A model generated the notes under the pieces. It did no database searches. It was not told the origin of the DNA and saw only the letters and a program-made list of their open reading frames with translations. 64,000 bases of DNA from Streptomyces actinomycinicus (lineage in GTDB: Bacteria > Actinomycetota > Actinomycetes > Streptomycetales > Streptomycetaceae). The stretch covers positions 206,359-270,358 of the forward strand of contig NZ_JAERRK010000009.1 in the NCBI RefSeq assembly GCF_016741775.1, written 5' to 3'. A program made the translations under genes and the position numbers. Positions 47,690 through 55,586 of the stretch are shown here, piece by piece (position 1 is the first letter of the stretch; every line of letters starts with the position of its first letter).

Positions 47690-48013
47690 ATGAGCACCTA
47701 CCACTACGGAAACGTCAACGACCCGGGCGACTTCACCGACCACGGCCGGGTCCGGACCAGTTACACCACCCCCGACCTGGGCATGCTGATGGACGTCGCC
47801 GACCAGCTCACCGAGACGCTGCACGCCGAGTACCCCGGACTCGTCGGCAGCGGCGAGGTCATCCAGCGCGAGCTGGCCCGGTCCGCCGACGACGGACTGC
47901 CGCCCAACCGGGGCCGGATCCGCTCCGCACTGGAGACCATCGCCATCGCCGCGTCGGCCGGTACCGGCAGCCTCGCCTACACCCGGCACCTCACGCAGGC
48001 GCTAGGCCTCTGA
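47690..48013 (+). CDS. Small protein convergent to the kinase/GTPase operon
   Basis: 107 residues from ATG 47690 (GAGGACAGG upstream). A polar N-terminus (STYHYGNVNDPGDFTDHGRV) precedes two helical segments: DLGMLMDVADQLTETLHAEY and PNRGRIRSALETIAIAASAG, ending TRHLTQALGL. The P-N-x-G-R-x-R-x-A-L-E turn resembles small effector-associated modules that partner with NTPase-based conflict systems; this likeness is weak and from memory. Its 3' end faces the kinase gene 41 bases away, so it is adjacent to, but not in, that operon. Confidence 0.65.
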   Translation: MSTYHYGNVNDPGDFTDHGRVRTSYTTPDLGMLMDVADQLTETLHAEYPGLVGSGEVIQRELARSADDGLPPNRGRIRSALETIAIAASAGTGSLAYTRHLTQALGL

Positions 48014-48015
48014 GC

Positions 48016-48047
48016 GGCCGGAGCCCCGCCGCCACGGGGCCCCGGCC
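48016..48047. terminator. Bidirectional hairpin at the end of the GTPase operon
   Basis: GCCCCG (48023-48028) pairs with CGGGGC (48035-48040), and GGCCGG (48016-48021) with CCGGCC (48042-48047), separated by one A-C mismatch. It lies in the 41-base gap between convergent genes. Confidence 0.7.
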
Positions 48048-48054
48048 CGCCCGG

Positions 48055-49392
48055 TCACTGCGCCCGCACGACCGCGCGCACCCCGCCACCGAGGTCGAGA
48101 TCGAGCCCCGCCCGCAGCGGCACGGTCTGACCGGGCTCGACCTTCTGCACGGTGCCGTCCGAACGGGCGCCCGTCCACGTCTCCCGCGAGCGGTTGGCGA
48201 GCCCGAACCGCCCAGGCCTGTCGGGGTGTTCCACCAGCTCGGCCACGAGCGCCGCGTCCGAGCAGTCGTGCCGTGCCGGCTCCGGCAGCAGATGGTGCGC
48301 CTGCACACGGGCGGCCCGGCGCAGCCGGATGTGGTGCTCGGAGCGGGGCGGCGGAGTGGTCACCGTCAGCCGCGGCGGCAGCACCAGCAGGGCACCGCAT
48401 CCCCAGCAGTCCCGCGGCGGCGGACAGCCGCCCGGTTCGGTCATGTTCTGCCGCCCGCACGAGGCACATTCCACCACCGCGTCCAGCACCGACCGCAGCG
48501 CGTCACGCCACTCCGACTCCCGCACCCGGGCCGCCGGATCGTGCAACCCGGTCGTGAACGAGCGCCGGAACAGCTCCCGCAGCCCGTCGGTCGCCGCGTC
48601 CCAGGTGGCCAGCACCGTCGCGTGCTCCACCGGATCGGGAGCGTTGGAATCGTCCGCCGGGTCGAACACGAACAAGGGGCTCCTGCCGTACAGCCTGCGC
48701 TCCGCCGCGTCGTCCAGGCAGTGGATGCCCAACTCGCGCCTGCCTTTGAGCGGGTGATGGTTCATCAGCAGCATGAACAGCAGCACGGCGAGCGAGTGGA
48801 GGTCGGACTGGATGCCGGGGCACGCCCCGGGGCCGCCGCGCACCAGCTCCGGCGCCATGAACTCCATGGTCCCCGAGATGCCGCTGACGTCGCCCTCCAC
48901 CACCGCGTTGTCGTTGTCGCACACCAGCACGTCACCGGTGTACGGGTCGAAGAAGATGTTGCCCCAGGAGATGTCCCGGTAGGCGATGCCCCGGGAGTGC
49001 AGCGCCTGATAGGCCTCCACCGTGTACAGGCAGGCCGTCAGCAGCGCCCGGGGTGTGGTGCGCAACTGCCGCCGGAACAGCGCCGGAAGGCCCTTGTAGC
49101 GGTCCGGACGCAGCCCCATCAGGTAGCCGAACGAGCCGCGGTGCTCCGGTACGAAGGCCTGAGGCCACAGGAACCGGTCGTCGGCGAAGTCCCGGGTCAC
49201 CAGTTCCCGTACGACCGCCTCCTGCCCCGGGGTCGCGCACGTCGGGTAGTACCACTTCAGGGCCCGCTCCCCGTCCGGCGTCCGGACCCGGTACACCTCG
49301 CCCTGCCCGCCGGCGCCGAGGAGGTCCACGATCTCGACGTCGTCACCGTTCTCCGCCGCGAGGTACGTCCCGCCGTCGAGCATGCCGCTCAT
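48055..49392 (-). CDS. Atypical Ser/Thr protein kinase with zinc ribbon and C-terminal beta domain
   Basis: 445 residues from ATG 49390-49392, directly after the phosphatase stop. Kinase domain 15-300: glycine loop GAGGQGEVY (26-34), Lys46 in ALKWYYP, and the catalytic loop YRDISWGN (138-145), where Tyr replaces His but Asp140 and Asn145 remain. The metal segment is DND (159-161) in place of DFG, followed by GTMEFMAPE. A zinc ribbon follows (C309, C312, C329, C332), then a beta domain that reads like a peptide- or phosphopeptide-binding sandwich. No membrane segment. With the phosphatase next to it, it probably sets a phosphorylation switch on the operon's GTPases or VWA protein. Confidence 0.88.
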   Translation of the reverse strand: MSGMLDGGTYLAAENGDDVEIVDLLGAGGQGEVYRVRTPDGERALKWYYPTCATPGQEAVVRELVTRDFADDRFLWPQAFVPEHRGSFGYLMGLRPDRYKGLPALFRRQLRTTPRALLTACLYTVEAYQALHSRGIAYRDISWGNIFFDPYTGDVLVCDNDNAVVEGDVSGISGTMEFMAPELVRGGPGACPGIQSDLHSLAVLLFMLLMNHHPLKGRRELGIHCLDDAAERRLYGRSPLFVFDPADDSNAPDPVEHATVLATWDAATDGLRELFRRSFTTGLHDPAARVRESEWRDALRSVLDAVVECASCGRQNMTEPGGCPPPRDCWGCGALLVLPPRLTVTTPPPRSEHHIRLRRAARVQAHHLLPEPARHDCSDAALVAELVEHPDRPGRFGLANRSRETWTGARSDGTVQKVEPGQTVPLRAGLDLDLGGGVRAVVRAQ

Positions 49393-50259
49393 CTACGTCT
49401 CCGTCTTCCGTTCCGTGGTCACCTCGGTGCCGGCCACCGCCGCCGCCAGGGTCGTGTCGTCGCCCGAGTGGCGGGAGGCCTGCGCCAGCCAGTCCGGTAG
49501 CGCCGTGCGGACGCCGGCGCTGCCCTGCGCGGCGAGGCGACCGGCCAGGTCCGTGACGAACGCGCGGTACCCGTCCGCCGAGGCGAAGCTCTTCGACAGG
49601 CCGTCCGTCGAGAGCACGACCAGCCGCGGAGCGCGGGCCTCGTCGAACACCGGCGCCCAGTGCATCCGCACCGACCGCCAGGCCTGCCGCCCGCACAGGG
49701 ACTCGGTCTCGTCGCCCAGGTCCTCCTCGGCGGGCGCGAGCGGCCGGCGCAGCGTGCCGTCGTGCCCGACCACCGCGAGGTCCCCGTCGCCGATCTGCCA
49801 GGCCACGAACAGCCAGGGCGTGACCACCGCACCGAGCAGGGTCGTGCCGTACAGCAGGAGTTTCTCCCCGGTGTCCGGCTCCGGGCCGGCCACCGCCACC
49901 GCCGGCCGGTGCCGGTCCCAGTGGCCGAGGGCCGCCTGCTGCCATTCGTGCACCACGGCGCGCGGGAAGCCGTCCCGGGCGTAGGCCATGAGCCGGGCCA
50001 GCCGGCCCCGCTCCCGGCAGCCGTGGGCCGCCCGCCCGAACCCGGCGGCCAGGGACACGAACCGGTCCACGGCGAACCGCGCACCCAGCCCGCTGCGCAC
50101 GTGCGCCGCCGAGCCGTGCCCGTCGGCCACGGCCAGCACCAGCGGATCCGTCTCCGATCCGGTGCCCCGGCACTCGTACCAGTCCTGATTGCAGCGCTTG
50201 CCCACGCCCTGGACGCTCCCGGCCAGGGTCTCCCACCGTCCCACCCGGAGTGTCACCAC
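49393..50259 (-). CDS. PP2C-family protein phosphatase
   Basis: 288 residues from GTG 50257-50259; the adjoining GTG at 50254-50256 overlaps the VWA stop (GTGA) and is an equally likely start. Metal-binding and fold motifs are in order: NQD (24-26), VADGHGS (45-51), GTTLLGAVV, IGDGDLAVV, LSTDGLSKSFA (Asp219) and SGDDTTLAAAV (Asp267, Asp268). It is a manganese/magnesium-dependent phosphatase for Ser/Thr, acting in the cytoplasm. It is coupled to both neighbours and is the likely counterpart of the kinase. Confidence 0.93.
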   Translation of the reverse strand: MVTLRVGRWETLAGSVQGVGKRCNQDWYECRGTGSETDPLVLAVADGHGSAAHVRSGLGARFAVDRFVSLAAGFGRAAHGCRERGRLARLMAYARDGFPRAVVHEWQQAALGHWDRHRPAVAVAGPEPDTGEKLLLYGTTLLGAVVTPWLFVAWQIGDGDLAVVGHDGTLRRPLAPAEEDLGDETESLCGRQAWRSVRMHWAPVFDEARAPRLVVLSTDGLSKSFASADGYRAFVTDLAGRLAAQGSAGVRTALPDWLAQASRHSGDDTTLAAAVAGTEVTTERKTET

Positions 50260-50945
50260 ACGTCGTCGTCATCGTCGTCGTTCAGCACCGGCGGCGCGTA
50301 CGGCTGCTTCGCCATGTTCACCAGGAAGCCCTCGTCGGCGACCGGCCGGGAGGCCGCCTTCACGGCCGCCGTCGACGCCCAGCGGATCGCGGCCGCCAGC
50401 TGCTTGGGGCTGTTGGCGTCCAGCGGCTGCAGTTCGGGGTTGCCGAGGAACTCCTGCAGCACCCCGCGGTCCGCGTCCGAACCGATCGCGATGGCCACCC
50501 GCACCGCCTTGCGTCCCCAGGGGGTGGCGTCCACGGCCTTCAGACCAGCCCTCCAGTCGTCGGTGGGCGAGCCGTCCGACACCAGCGCCAGCACCGGCTT
50601 CAGCGCCCGCTGCGGCATCGGCGGGGTCTGCAGCTCCCGTGCCACCAGGTGCAGCGCGTCACCCATGTTCGTCATGCCGTCGACCTGCACGTCCTGCCAG
50701 GTGAAGTCGTCCACGGGAACCGGGGTCCCGTGGTGCCACCGGGCGGTGGTGGAGAAGGTGACCGTGCGCAGCAGCAGTTGTGCCGCGGGGTTGTCGTGGG
50801 CCACGGACCGCATTTCCGGAACGGCCTCTCTGATCGCGTAGTTGAGAAGGGCGATCTTCTCGCCAACCATCGAGTACGAGCAGTCGAGCAGCCAGATGAA
50901 GTGGACCGGCCGGTTGGCCATCGGCCCGCCGGGAATGTCGCTCAC
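50253..50945 (-). CDS. VWA-domain protein with complete metal site
   Basis: 230 residues from ATG 50943-50945. Residues 12-215 form a von Willebrand A domain with an intact metal-dependent adhesion site: DCSYS (Asp21, Ser23, Ser25), Thr92 in GMTNMGD and Asp124 in LVSDGSPTDD. The tail ends in six aspartates and VW, which could bind a partner or cation. It resembles the TerY-type VWA proteins found beside kinases and phosphatases in ter-related and conflict operons. It sits between the membrane peptide and the phosphatase in the operon. Confidence 0.92.
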   Translation of the reverse strand: MSDIPGGPMANRPVHFIWLLDCSYSMVGEKIALLNYAIREAVPEMRSVAHDNPAAQLLLRTVTFSTTARWHHGTPVPVDDFTWQDVQVDGMTNMGDALHLVARELQTPPMPQRALKPVLALVSDGSPTDDWRAGLKAVDATPWGRKAVRVAIAIGSDADRGVLQEFLGNPELQPLDANSPKQLAAAIRWASTAAVKAASRPVADEGFLVNMAKQPYAPPVLNDDDDDDVW

Positions 50946-50983
50946 GCCGCTGCGTCCTTTCGTGTCGGAGGGGGTGGGAACGG

Positions 50984-51103
50984 TCAGGGCAGCAACAGCC
51001 AGACGCCGAGCGCGATGGCCGCCACCGCCAGCAGCAGTGCGAAGCCGAACAGGCCCGCCATCACCTGCCGGCCCCGGCGGACGGGCGGGGTCACCTCAGT
51101 CAT
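50984..51103 (-). CDS. 39-residue single-helix membrane peptide
   Basis: From ATG 51101-51103, with GAGGT upstream, overlapping no gene but starting 8 bases after the GTPase stop. It has a short basic head (TEVTPPVRRGRQ) and one membrane helix (AGLFGFALLLAVAAIALGVW). Its placement between the membrane GTPase and the VWA gene, with 38 bases to the latter, supports a real gene. It may stabilise the membrane GTPase or act like a toxin or pore peptide. Confidence 0.6.
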   Translation of the reverse strand: MTEVTPPVRRGRQVMAGLFGFALLLAVAAIALGVWLLLP

Positions 51104-51111
51104 ACCGGACC

Positions 51112-52791
51112 TCACCTGCCGTCGCCGTCGCCGTCGTCGCTGCCGCCGGCCGCCGCCGCCCGCGGCAGCCGTCCCGCACCGCGCCCGGCACTCCCGGTCA
51201 GCGGGCCGGTGCGCAACCCCGAGGCCGCGAGCAGCCACAGCACCGGTTCGGCGGCCCGGCGCTGCTCGCTCATCAGCGGCCCGGTGCCGGTGGCCGCGTG
51301 GGCGCTGACCGACCAGTAGCGGGCCGCCCGGAAGTCGTGGCCGAGGGACCGCACGAGTGCGCCCAGGCCGATGTCACCGAGCCAGTGGTCGATCCGGGCG
51401 CCCGGTACCGGCAGCGAGGTCAGCTGGTCCAGCACGTCCCGCTTGGTGACCACGGCGGCCACCGGCAGCCGGGGCCGCCGCCCGCTCAGCGCGGCCAGTT
51501 CACCGGTCACCCGCTCGTACGTCTCCCGCGGCCCCTGGAGCGAGGGTCGCGCCTGCTCCGCACGCTCGGTGTCGGCCGGGCCCAGCCGGCGGCGCACCGT
51601 GGGATCGGCGAGCACGTCCACGAGCAGGACCACCCCGTCCGCGTGCGCCAGATAGCTCTGCGTCCGTGCCCGTCCGGCGTCGCTCACCGACTCGCCCATC
51701 GGGTCGTACAGGTACAGCAGCCGCCGTCGCAGCCCCCGCGACACGACGAGCATCAGAGCACGCGGCGGCCCGCCGGTCGTGGCGTGTGCCCAACCGGTCC
51801 GTTCCAGCTGCCGGTTGACCGCGTTCTGGGCGACCTGGCCGAGATCGGAGGCGTACGCGACGCGCAGTTCGCCCTCCCGGGCCCAGCCGTGCAGCCCCTC
51901 GACCACGGCAGCCACCAGCATGGTCTTGCCCGACGAGGTGCCGCCGAGCACCGGCGCGTGCACCACCCGGGTGGTGGCCAGTGCCTGCGGCAGGCTGTCT
52001 TCGCAGCGCGGGCACAGCGTGGACAGCCGGTTCCGGCCGGTCAGCCGCGTGGCCGGCAGCCGGACCCCGCAGCGGCACACATGCCACAGGGCGCCGAACC
52101 GGCCCGGCCGCAGTTGCGCATGGCGCGAGCCACAGCCGTCGCAGCGGTGCAGCGCCAGCGGGATCGGCGCGTAACAGCCCGGGTGCGGGCAGGCCGGGCG
52201 GATGCCCCGCAGCAGCACCCAGCACCGGTCCACCCCGCGCAGCAGGGGTACGCTCGCCGCCCAGCCGAGCCAGACCAGGCCCAGCAGCACCGCGAAGACC
52301 AGCAGCCCCCAGCCGAGCAGCACGGTGGCGAGCACCGCGCCGATCAGCGCGCCCAACGCCGTACCGGGGCCGATCAGTGTGGCCAGCAGGAACCGGCTGA
52401 GCGGCATCGCGGGACGCCGCCCCCTCGGGTACCGGCCGTGTACCAGGTTCCACACGAACTCGTCCAGCCATGGATGGACGAACGGGTGCCAGAGCGACCG
52501 CATCCCGTTGCCGCCGGCCGAGGCCGCGTCCCTCCACGACTGCCGCCACCAGTAGGCCGGGTGGGCGGGCGCCGCACCCCGGGTCCCGGGCGGACGCGGG
52601 GCCACCATGCCCGTGTCCCAGGGCTCGAGCCCCTGCCACACCCCGTCCACGCCCCGCACCAGGTACTCCCAGAGCGTCCGGAACAGACAGACCGCGACGG
52701 CCACCAGCCCGGTCCAGGCGAGCACGACGAGCACCACCTGCGTGGTGGCGGACCACTGCCCATCGTCCCAGATGCCGTCGCCGCTCTTCAC
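51112..52791 (-). CDS. Membrane-bound zinc-ribbon GTPase (double-GTPase type)
   Basis: 559 residues from GTG 52789-52791, overlapping the upstream stop (GTGA). Membrane helices at about 17-36 and 140-178. A cluster of cysteines (C201, C206, C217, C220, C239, C241, C260, C263) forms one or two zinc ribbons. The GTPase domain follows: P-loop GGTSSGKT (283-290), DxxG in YDPMGE (363-366) and the base motif TKRD (449-452). It resembles the DO-GTPase2 group named by Aravind and colleagues, from memory. The other GTPase in the operon (55583) is soluble, so the two probably act as a pair at the membrane. Confidence 0.82.
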   Translation of the reverse strand: MKSGDGIWDDGQWSATTQVVLVVLAWTGLVAVAVCLFRTLWEYLVRGVDGVWQGLEPWDTGMVAPRPPGTRGAAPAHPAYWWRQSWRDAASAGGNGMRSLWHPFVHPWLDEFVWNLVHGRYPRGRRPAMPLSRFLLATLIGPGTALGALIGAVLATVLLGWGLLVFAVLLGLVWLGWAASVPLLRGVDRCWVLLRGIRPACPHPGCYAPIPLALHRCDGCGSRHAQLRPGRFGALWHVCRCGVRLPATRLTGRNRLSTLCPRCEDSLPQALATTRVVHAPVLGGTSSGKTMLVAAVVEGLHGWAREGELRVAYASDLGQVAQNAVNRQLERTGWAHATTGGPPRALMLVVSRGLRRRLLYLYDPMGESVSDAGRARTQSYLAHADGVVLLVDVLADPTVRRRLGPADTERAEQARPSLQGPRETYERVTGELAALSGRRPRLPVAAVVTKRDVLDQLTSLPVPGARIDHWLGDIGLGALVRSLGHDFRAARYWSVSAHAATGTGPLMSEQRRAAEPVLWLLAASGLRTGPLTGSAGRGAGRLPRAAAAGGSDDGDGDGR

Positions 52792-55586
52792 CGGACATCC
52801 CCGCCGGCGGGCGGTCCGGCGTCCCCGGGCCCCGGCGGCTGCCGGTCCTCGTGCCGGCCACGCCCGGACCCCCGGCCCGCCAGCCGGCCGGCCAGCCGGC
52901 CCAGGGCGCCCGGCCGGTTCCAGGCGCGGTACGCGTCCAGCCGGCCCCCGCCCGTGCGGCGCAGTGCCTCCTCGACCGCGGCCTGCTCCTTGTGGGGCAG
53001 CGCCCGCACCACCGGCCGCAGCACCTTGGCCAGCAACGTGGTGCGCGTCGCCTCCCAGCGGGGGTGGGTGCCCGGGTAGGCGCTCCAGTCACAGAAGCGA
53101 GCGGCCAGGTACGACGGCGACACGCGGAGCCGGTCGGCGACCTCGATGCCGCGCGCCACCCGCAGGTAGGCCGCCAGCATGTCCGCGTCGTCGGAACGGG
53201 CCAGCGCGTACAGCTCGCCCGGGGGCACCGACGCGGTCAGCAGCCGACGGGCCAGGGCGTCGTACACCCGCCGGGTCACCTGCGCGGGCACGGGCTCGAT
53301 CGCGCTGTCCCGCAGCGCGCGTACCCGCTCCACCCAGTTCTCGCCCTCGCCGCCGGTGCCGAGCAGCGCCGTGAACTCCAGCAGGAGCAGGGGCGGACGG
53401 TGCGCCGGGGCCAGCTCCGTGGTGAAGCAGCGCAGCAGGTCGGCCGCGAGCAGGGGGGTGGCGGCATCCGCGGCGGGGGCGGCGAGCGCGGCGGCCACCA
53501 GCAGGTCCCGGGTGCCTGCGTGGCGGTGCGCGTCCGAGCCCAGCTGGTTCAGCAGCAGGCTCGCCTCCTCGCCGGTGGGCAGGTCGTCGGGCCACACCAG
53601 GTGGAACGCCGTGCGCAGGACCGCCGGTTCGGCGTGCGGCGAGACCCCTGCGGTGCGCAGCACCGCGTGGAACCGCCCGAGCCGGTCCCCGTCGGGCGGG
53701 CCGGCCGTGTCGCCGAGCACGCACATCCGCAGGTGTGGGAAGCCGGGCCCCGGTGCCACGGGCAGCCCCGAGCCCGCGAGCCGCGCGGCCACGGCGGGCG
53801 GATGCGCCGCGGCCAGCGCGTCCAGCGCGCCGAACAGGGCCGCACGCAGGGCGGGATGCGTGTGCAGGGCGTCGAGGAGAGCGGGGGGACAGGGGGAGGC
53901 GGGGTGGCCGGCGGGTGCGTGACGCCCTTCCCCGGCGGGGTCCGGAGCCTGGTCCCCGCCCGGCCGGCCCCGTGTCTCGTCCCCGGACGTGCCGGGCTCG
54001 TCGTCCTTCTCCGCTGCCCGCGCGTCCACCAGCTCTTGCGCGATGCGGCCCGCGCACACCGGCAGCACGTCCGTGCAGTCGACGTCGAGCAGGTCGGCGA
54101 TGTGCAGCAGTTCCAGGGGCCGGCCGGTCGCCGGTCCGGTCGTACCGGCGATGCCGTCGCGCAGGGCCGGGGCCAGATCCCGGGCCAGCGCGGCTCGCAC
54201 CCCGGGGGTCAGCGAGGCCACACCCAGCGCGGGGACCGGACCCCGTCCGTACACGGCCAGGGCCAGCACCCGCGCGGCGAGCGGCGCGGACACGGCCGTG
54301 GGCACCTTTCCGTCCAGCCGCGCCGACAGGGCGGCCAGCGCCACCGCTTCGTCGTCCCGAGCGCCCCGGCCGGGACCCTCGCCGTGGGCCTCTCCGGCAC
54401 CACCGTGGGCATGCTCCCCGGCGCCCCGGCCCACAGGCTCTCCGGCACCGCGGCCGGCGTACCCCCCGGCGCCCCGGCCGGAGAGCCTCCCGGCGTCCGG
54501 GCCACCGCCTCCCGCGGCGCCGCCGCCGGCCCCGGACCGCTGCTCGGCCCCGGCGCCCCACCCCCCGTCCTCGCCGGGCTCCCGGGCCAGCTGCGCCAGC
54601 AACGCCACGAGCGTCGGCCCGGGCATCCGGAACGCGTGCTCCGTGGCCCACCGAGCGGCGGCCGCCCGGCCGTCCGGGCGCAGGGGGATGCCTTCGGACA
54701 GGGCGCTGGTCGCCAGCGGACCGGGGTCGCGGGAGGTGTCCCCGACCTGGCGGGCCGTCTCGCGGAACAGCTCCGGGCGCCCCGCCGTCCAGATCCGCGC
54801 GCACACGTCGGCCCAGGTGTCCGGCACGGGCTCCCCGGTGACCCGGCCGGTGCAGTCGTGCACCCGGAACCGGTGGTCGTGCCCGACCGGCTCCGACGAG
54901 GGCAGCGCGCCGACGATCTGCTGGCGGGCCTGTTGCGGTCGCCGGGTGTACGTCGTGAACGTCAGCAGGTGTGCCTGCTCGCGCGGCAGGACCGCGCAGG
55001 CGAGCGCGATCCACCGGGCCACGTCCGCGCTGTCCCGCTCCACGACGACGATCTGCCGGGCGTCACTGCCGTCGGCCAGGGTGTGCAGGTCGGCGAAGAA
55101 CGCGGCCAGCCGGTCCGCCCGGGACCGTGCGAACGCGACGAGCGCGTCCCGGCGCAGCAGTCCCGACGGTTCGAACCGGCCGACCGGCTCCGGCCGGCCG
55201 CCCGGGGGAGTGGTCTCCGCCCAGCGCGACGACTCCCAGGCCGTGATCGGCAGCGCCCCCTCCGGCAGCCGGGTCCCGGCCGGGAGGTGCACGGCGTGCG
55301 CGTGGAAGTTGCCCCACCGCCCGCTGTAGTCGGCGCCGATGTACACGGACCGGCACAACAGGCGTCCGCCGTCGGACAGTTCGCTGCACGAGAAGGCTTT
55401 CGGGAAGGACTTCAGCTGCTCGGTGTCCGGGCGGTCCGGAAGATCGCGCGGCGGCTCGTACCCGATGAGCTGTTCGGCCTCGCGCAGCACCGGCGCCGGT
55501 ACGCCGGAACTGACCGCGGTGAAGCGGAAGCCGGACCCGTCCGGACCGGGCGGCGCCGAGGTGTAGTGCAGCTGGGAGAAGCTCAC
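52788..55586 (-). CDS. GAP1-type GTPase-associated large protein
   Basis: 932 residues from GTG 55584-55586, overlapping the upstream stop. The N-terminal domain (SFSQLHYTSAPPG, GFRFTAVSSG, IGADYSGRWGNFHAHAVHLP) matches my memory of GAP1-N2. The rest is helical, with IVVVERDSADVARWIALACAVL and a late helical array. Between about residues 350 and 405 lies a Gly-rich insertion of GRGAGE-like repeats. The protein is coupled to the soluble GTPase upstream and the membrane GTPase downstream, and would be the scaffold or regulator joining them. Confidence 0.75.
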   Translation of the reverse strand: MSFSQLHYTSAPPGPDGSGFRFTAVSSGVPAPVLREAEQLIGYEPPRDLPDRPDTEQLKSFPKAFSCSELSDGGRLLCRSVYIGADYSGRWGNFHAHAVHLPAGTRLPEGALPITAWESSRWAETTPPGGRPEPVGRFEPSGLLRRDALVAFARSRADRLAAFFADLHTLADGSDARQIVVVERDSADVARWIALACAVLPREQAHLLTFTTYTRRPQQARQQIVGALPSSEPVGHDHRFRVHDCTGRVTGEPVPDTWADVCARIWTAGRPELFRETARQVGDTSRDPGPLATSALSEGIPLRPDGRAAAARWATEHAFRMPGPTLVALLAQLAREPGEDGGWGAGAEQRSGAGGGAAGGGGPDAGRLSGRGAGGYAGRGAGEPVGRGAGEHAHGGAGEAHGEGPGRGARDDEAVALAALSARLDGKVPTAVSAPLAARVLALAVYGRGPVPALGVASLTPGVRAALARDLAPALRDGIAGTTGPATGRPLELLHIADLLDVDCTDVLPVCAGRIAQELVDARAAEKDDEPGTSGDETRGRPGGDQAPDPAGEGRHAPAGHPASPCPPALLDALHTHPALRAALFGALDALAAAHPPAVAARLAGSGLPVAPGPGFPHLRMCVLGDTAGPPDGDRLGRFHAVLRTAGVSPHAEPAVLRTAFHLVWPDDLPTGEEASLLLNQLGSDAHRHAGTRDLLVAAALAAPAADAATPLLAADLLRCFTTELAPAHRPPLLLLEFTALLGTGGEGENWVERVRALRDSAIEPVPAQVTRRVYDALARRLLTASVPPGELYALARSDDADMLAAYLRVARGIEVADRLRVSPSYLAARFCDWSAYPGTHPRWEATRTTLLAKVLRPVVRALPHKEQAAVEEALRRTGGGRLDAYRAWNRPGALGRLAGRLAGRGSGRGRHEDRQPPGPGDAGPPAGGDVR
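54355..54560. repeat. Gly-rich in-gene repeat in the GAP1-type gene
   Basis: Imperfect units coding for GRGAGE or GGAGE-like hexapeptides recur in frame (for example CTCTCCGGCACC and CCCCGGCGCCCCGGCC on the plus strand). The stretch looks like a flexible linker expanded by slippage. Confidence 0.7.

Noticed and set aside
47366..47989. A minus-strand frame opposite the small protein gene
   Set aside because: No start signal and a shadow composition; the plus-strand frame has a ribosome binding site and a terminator.
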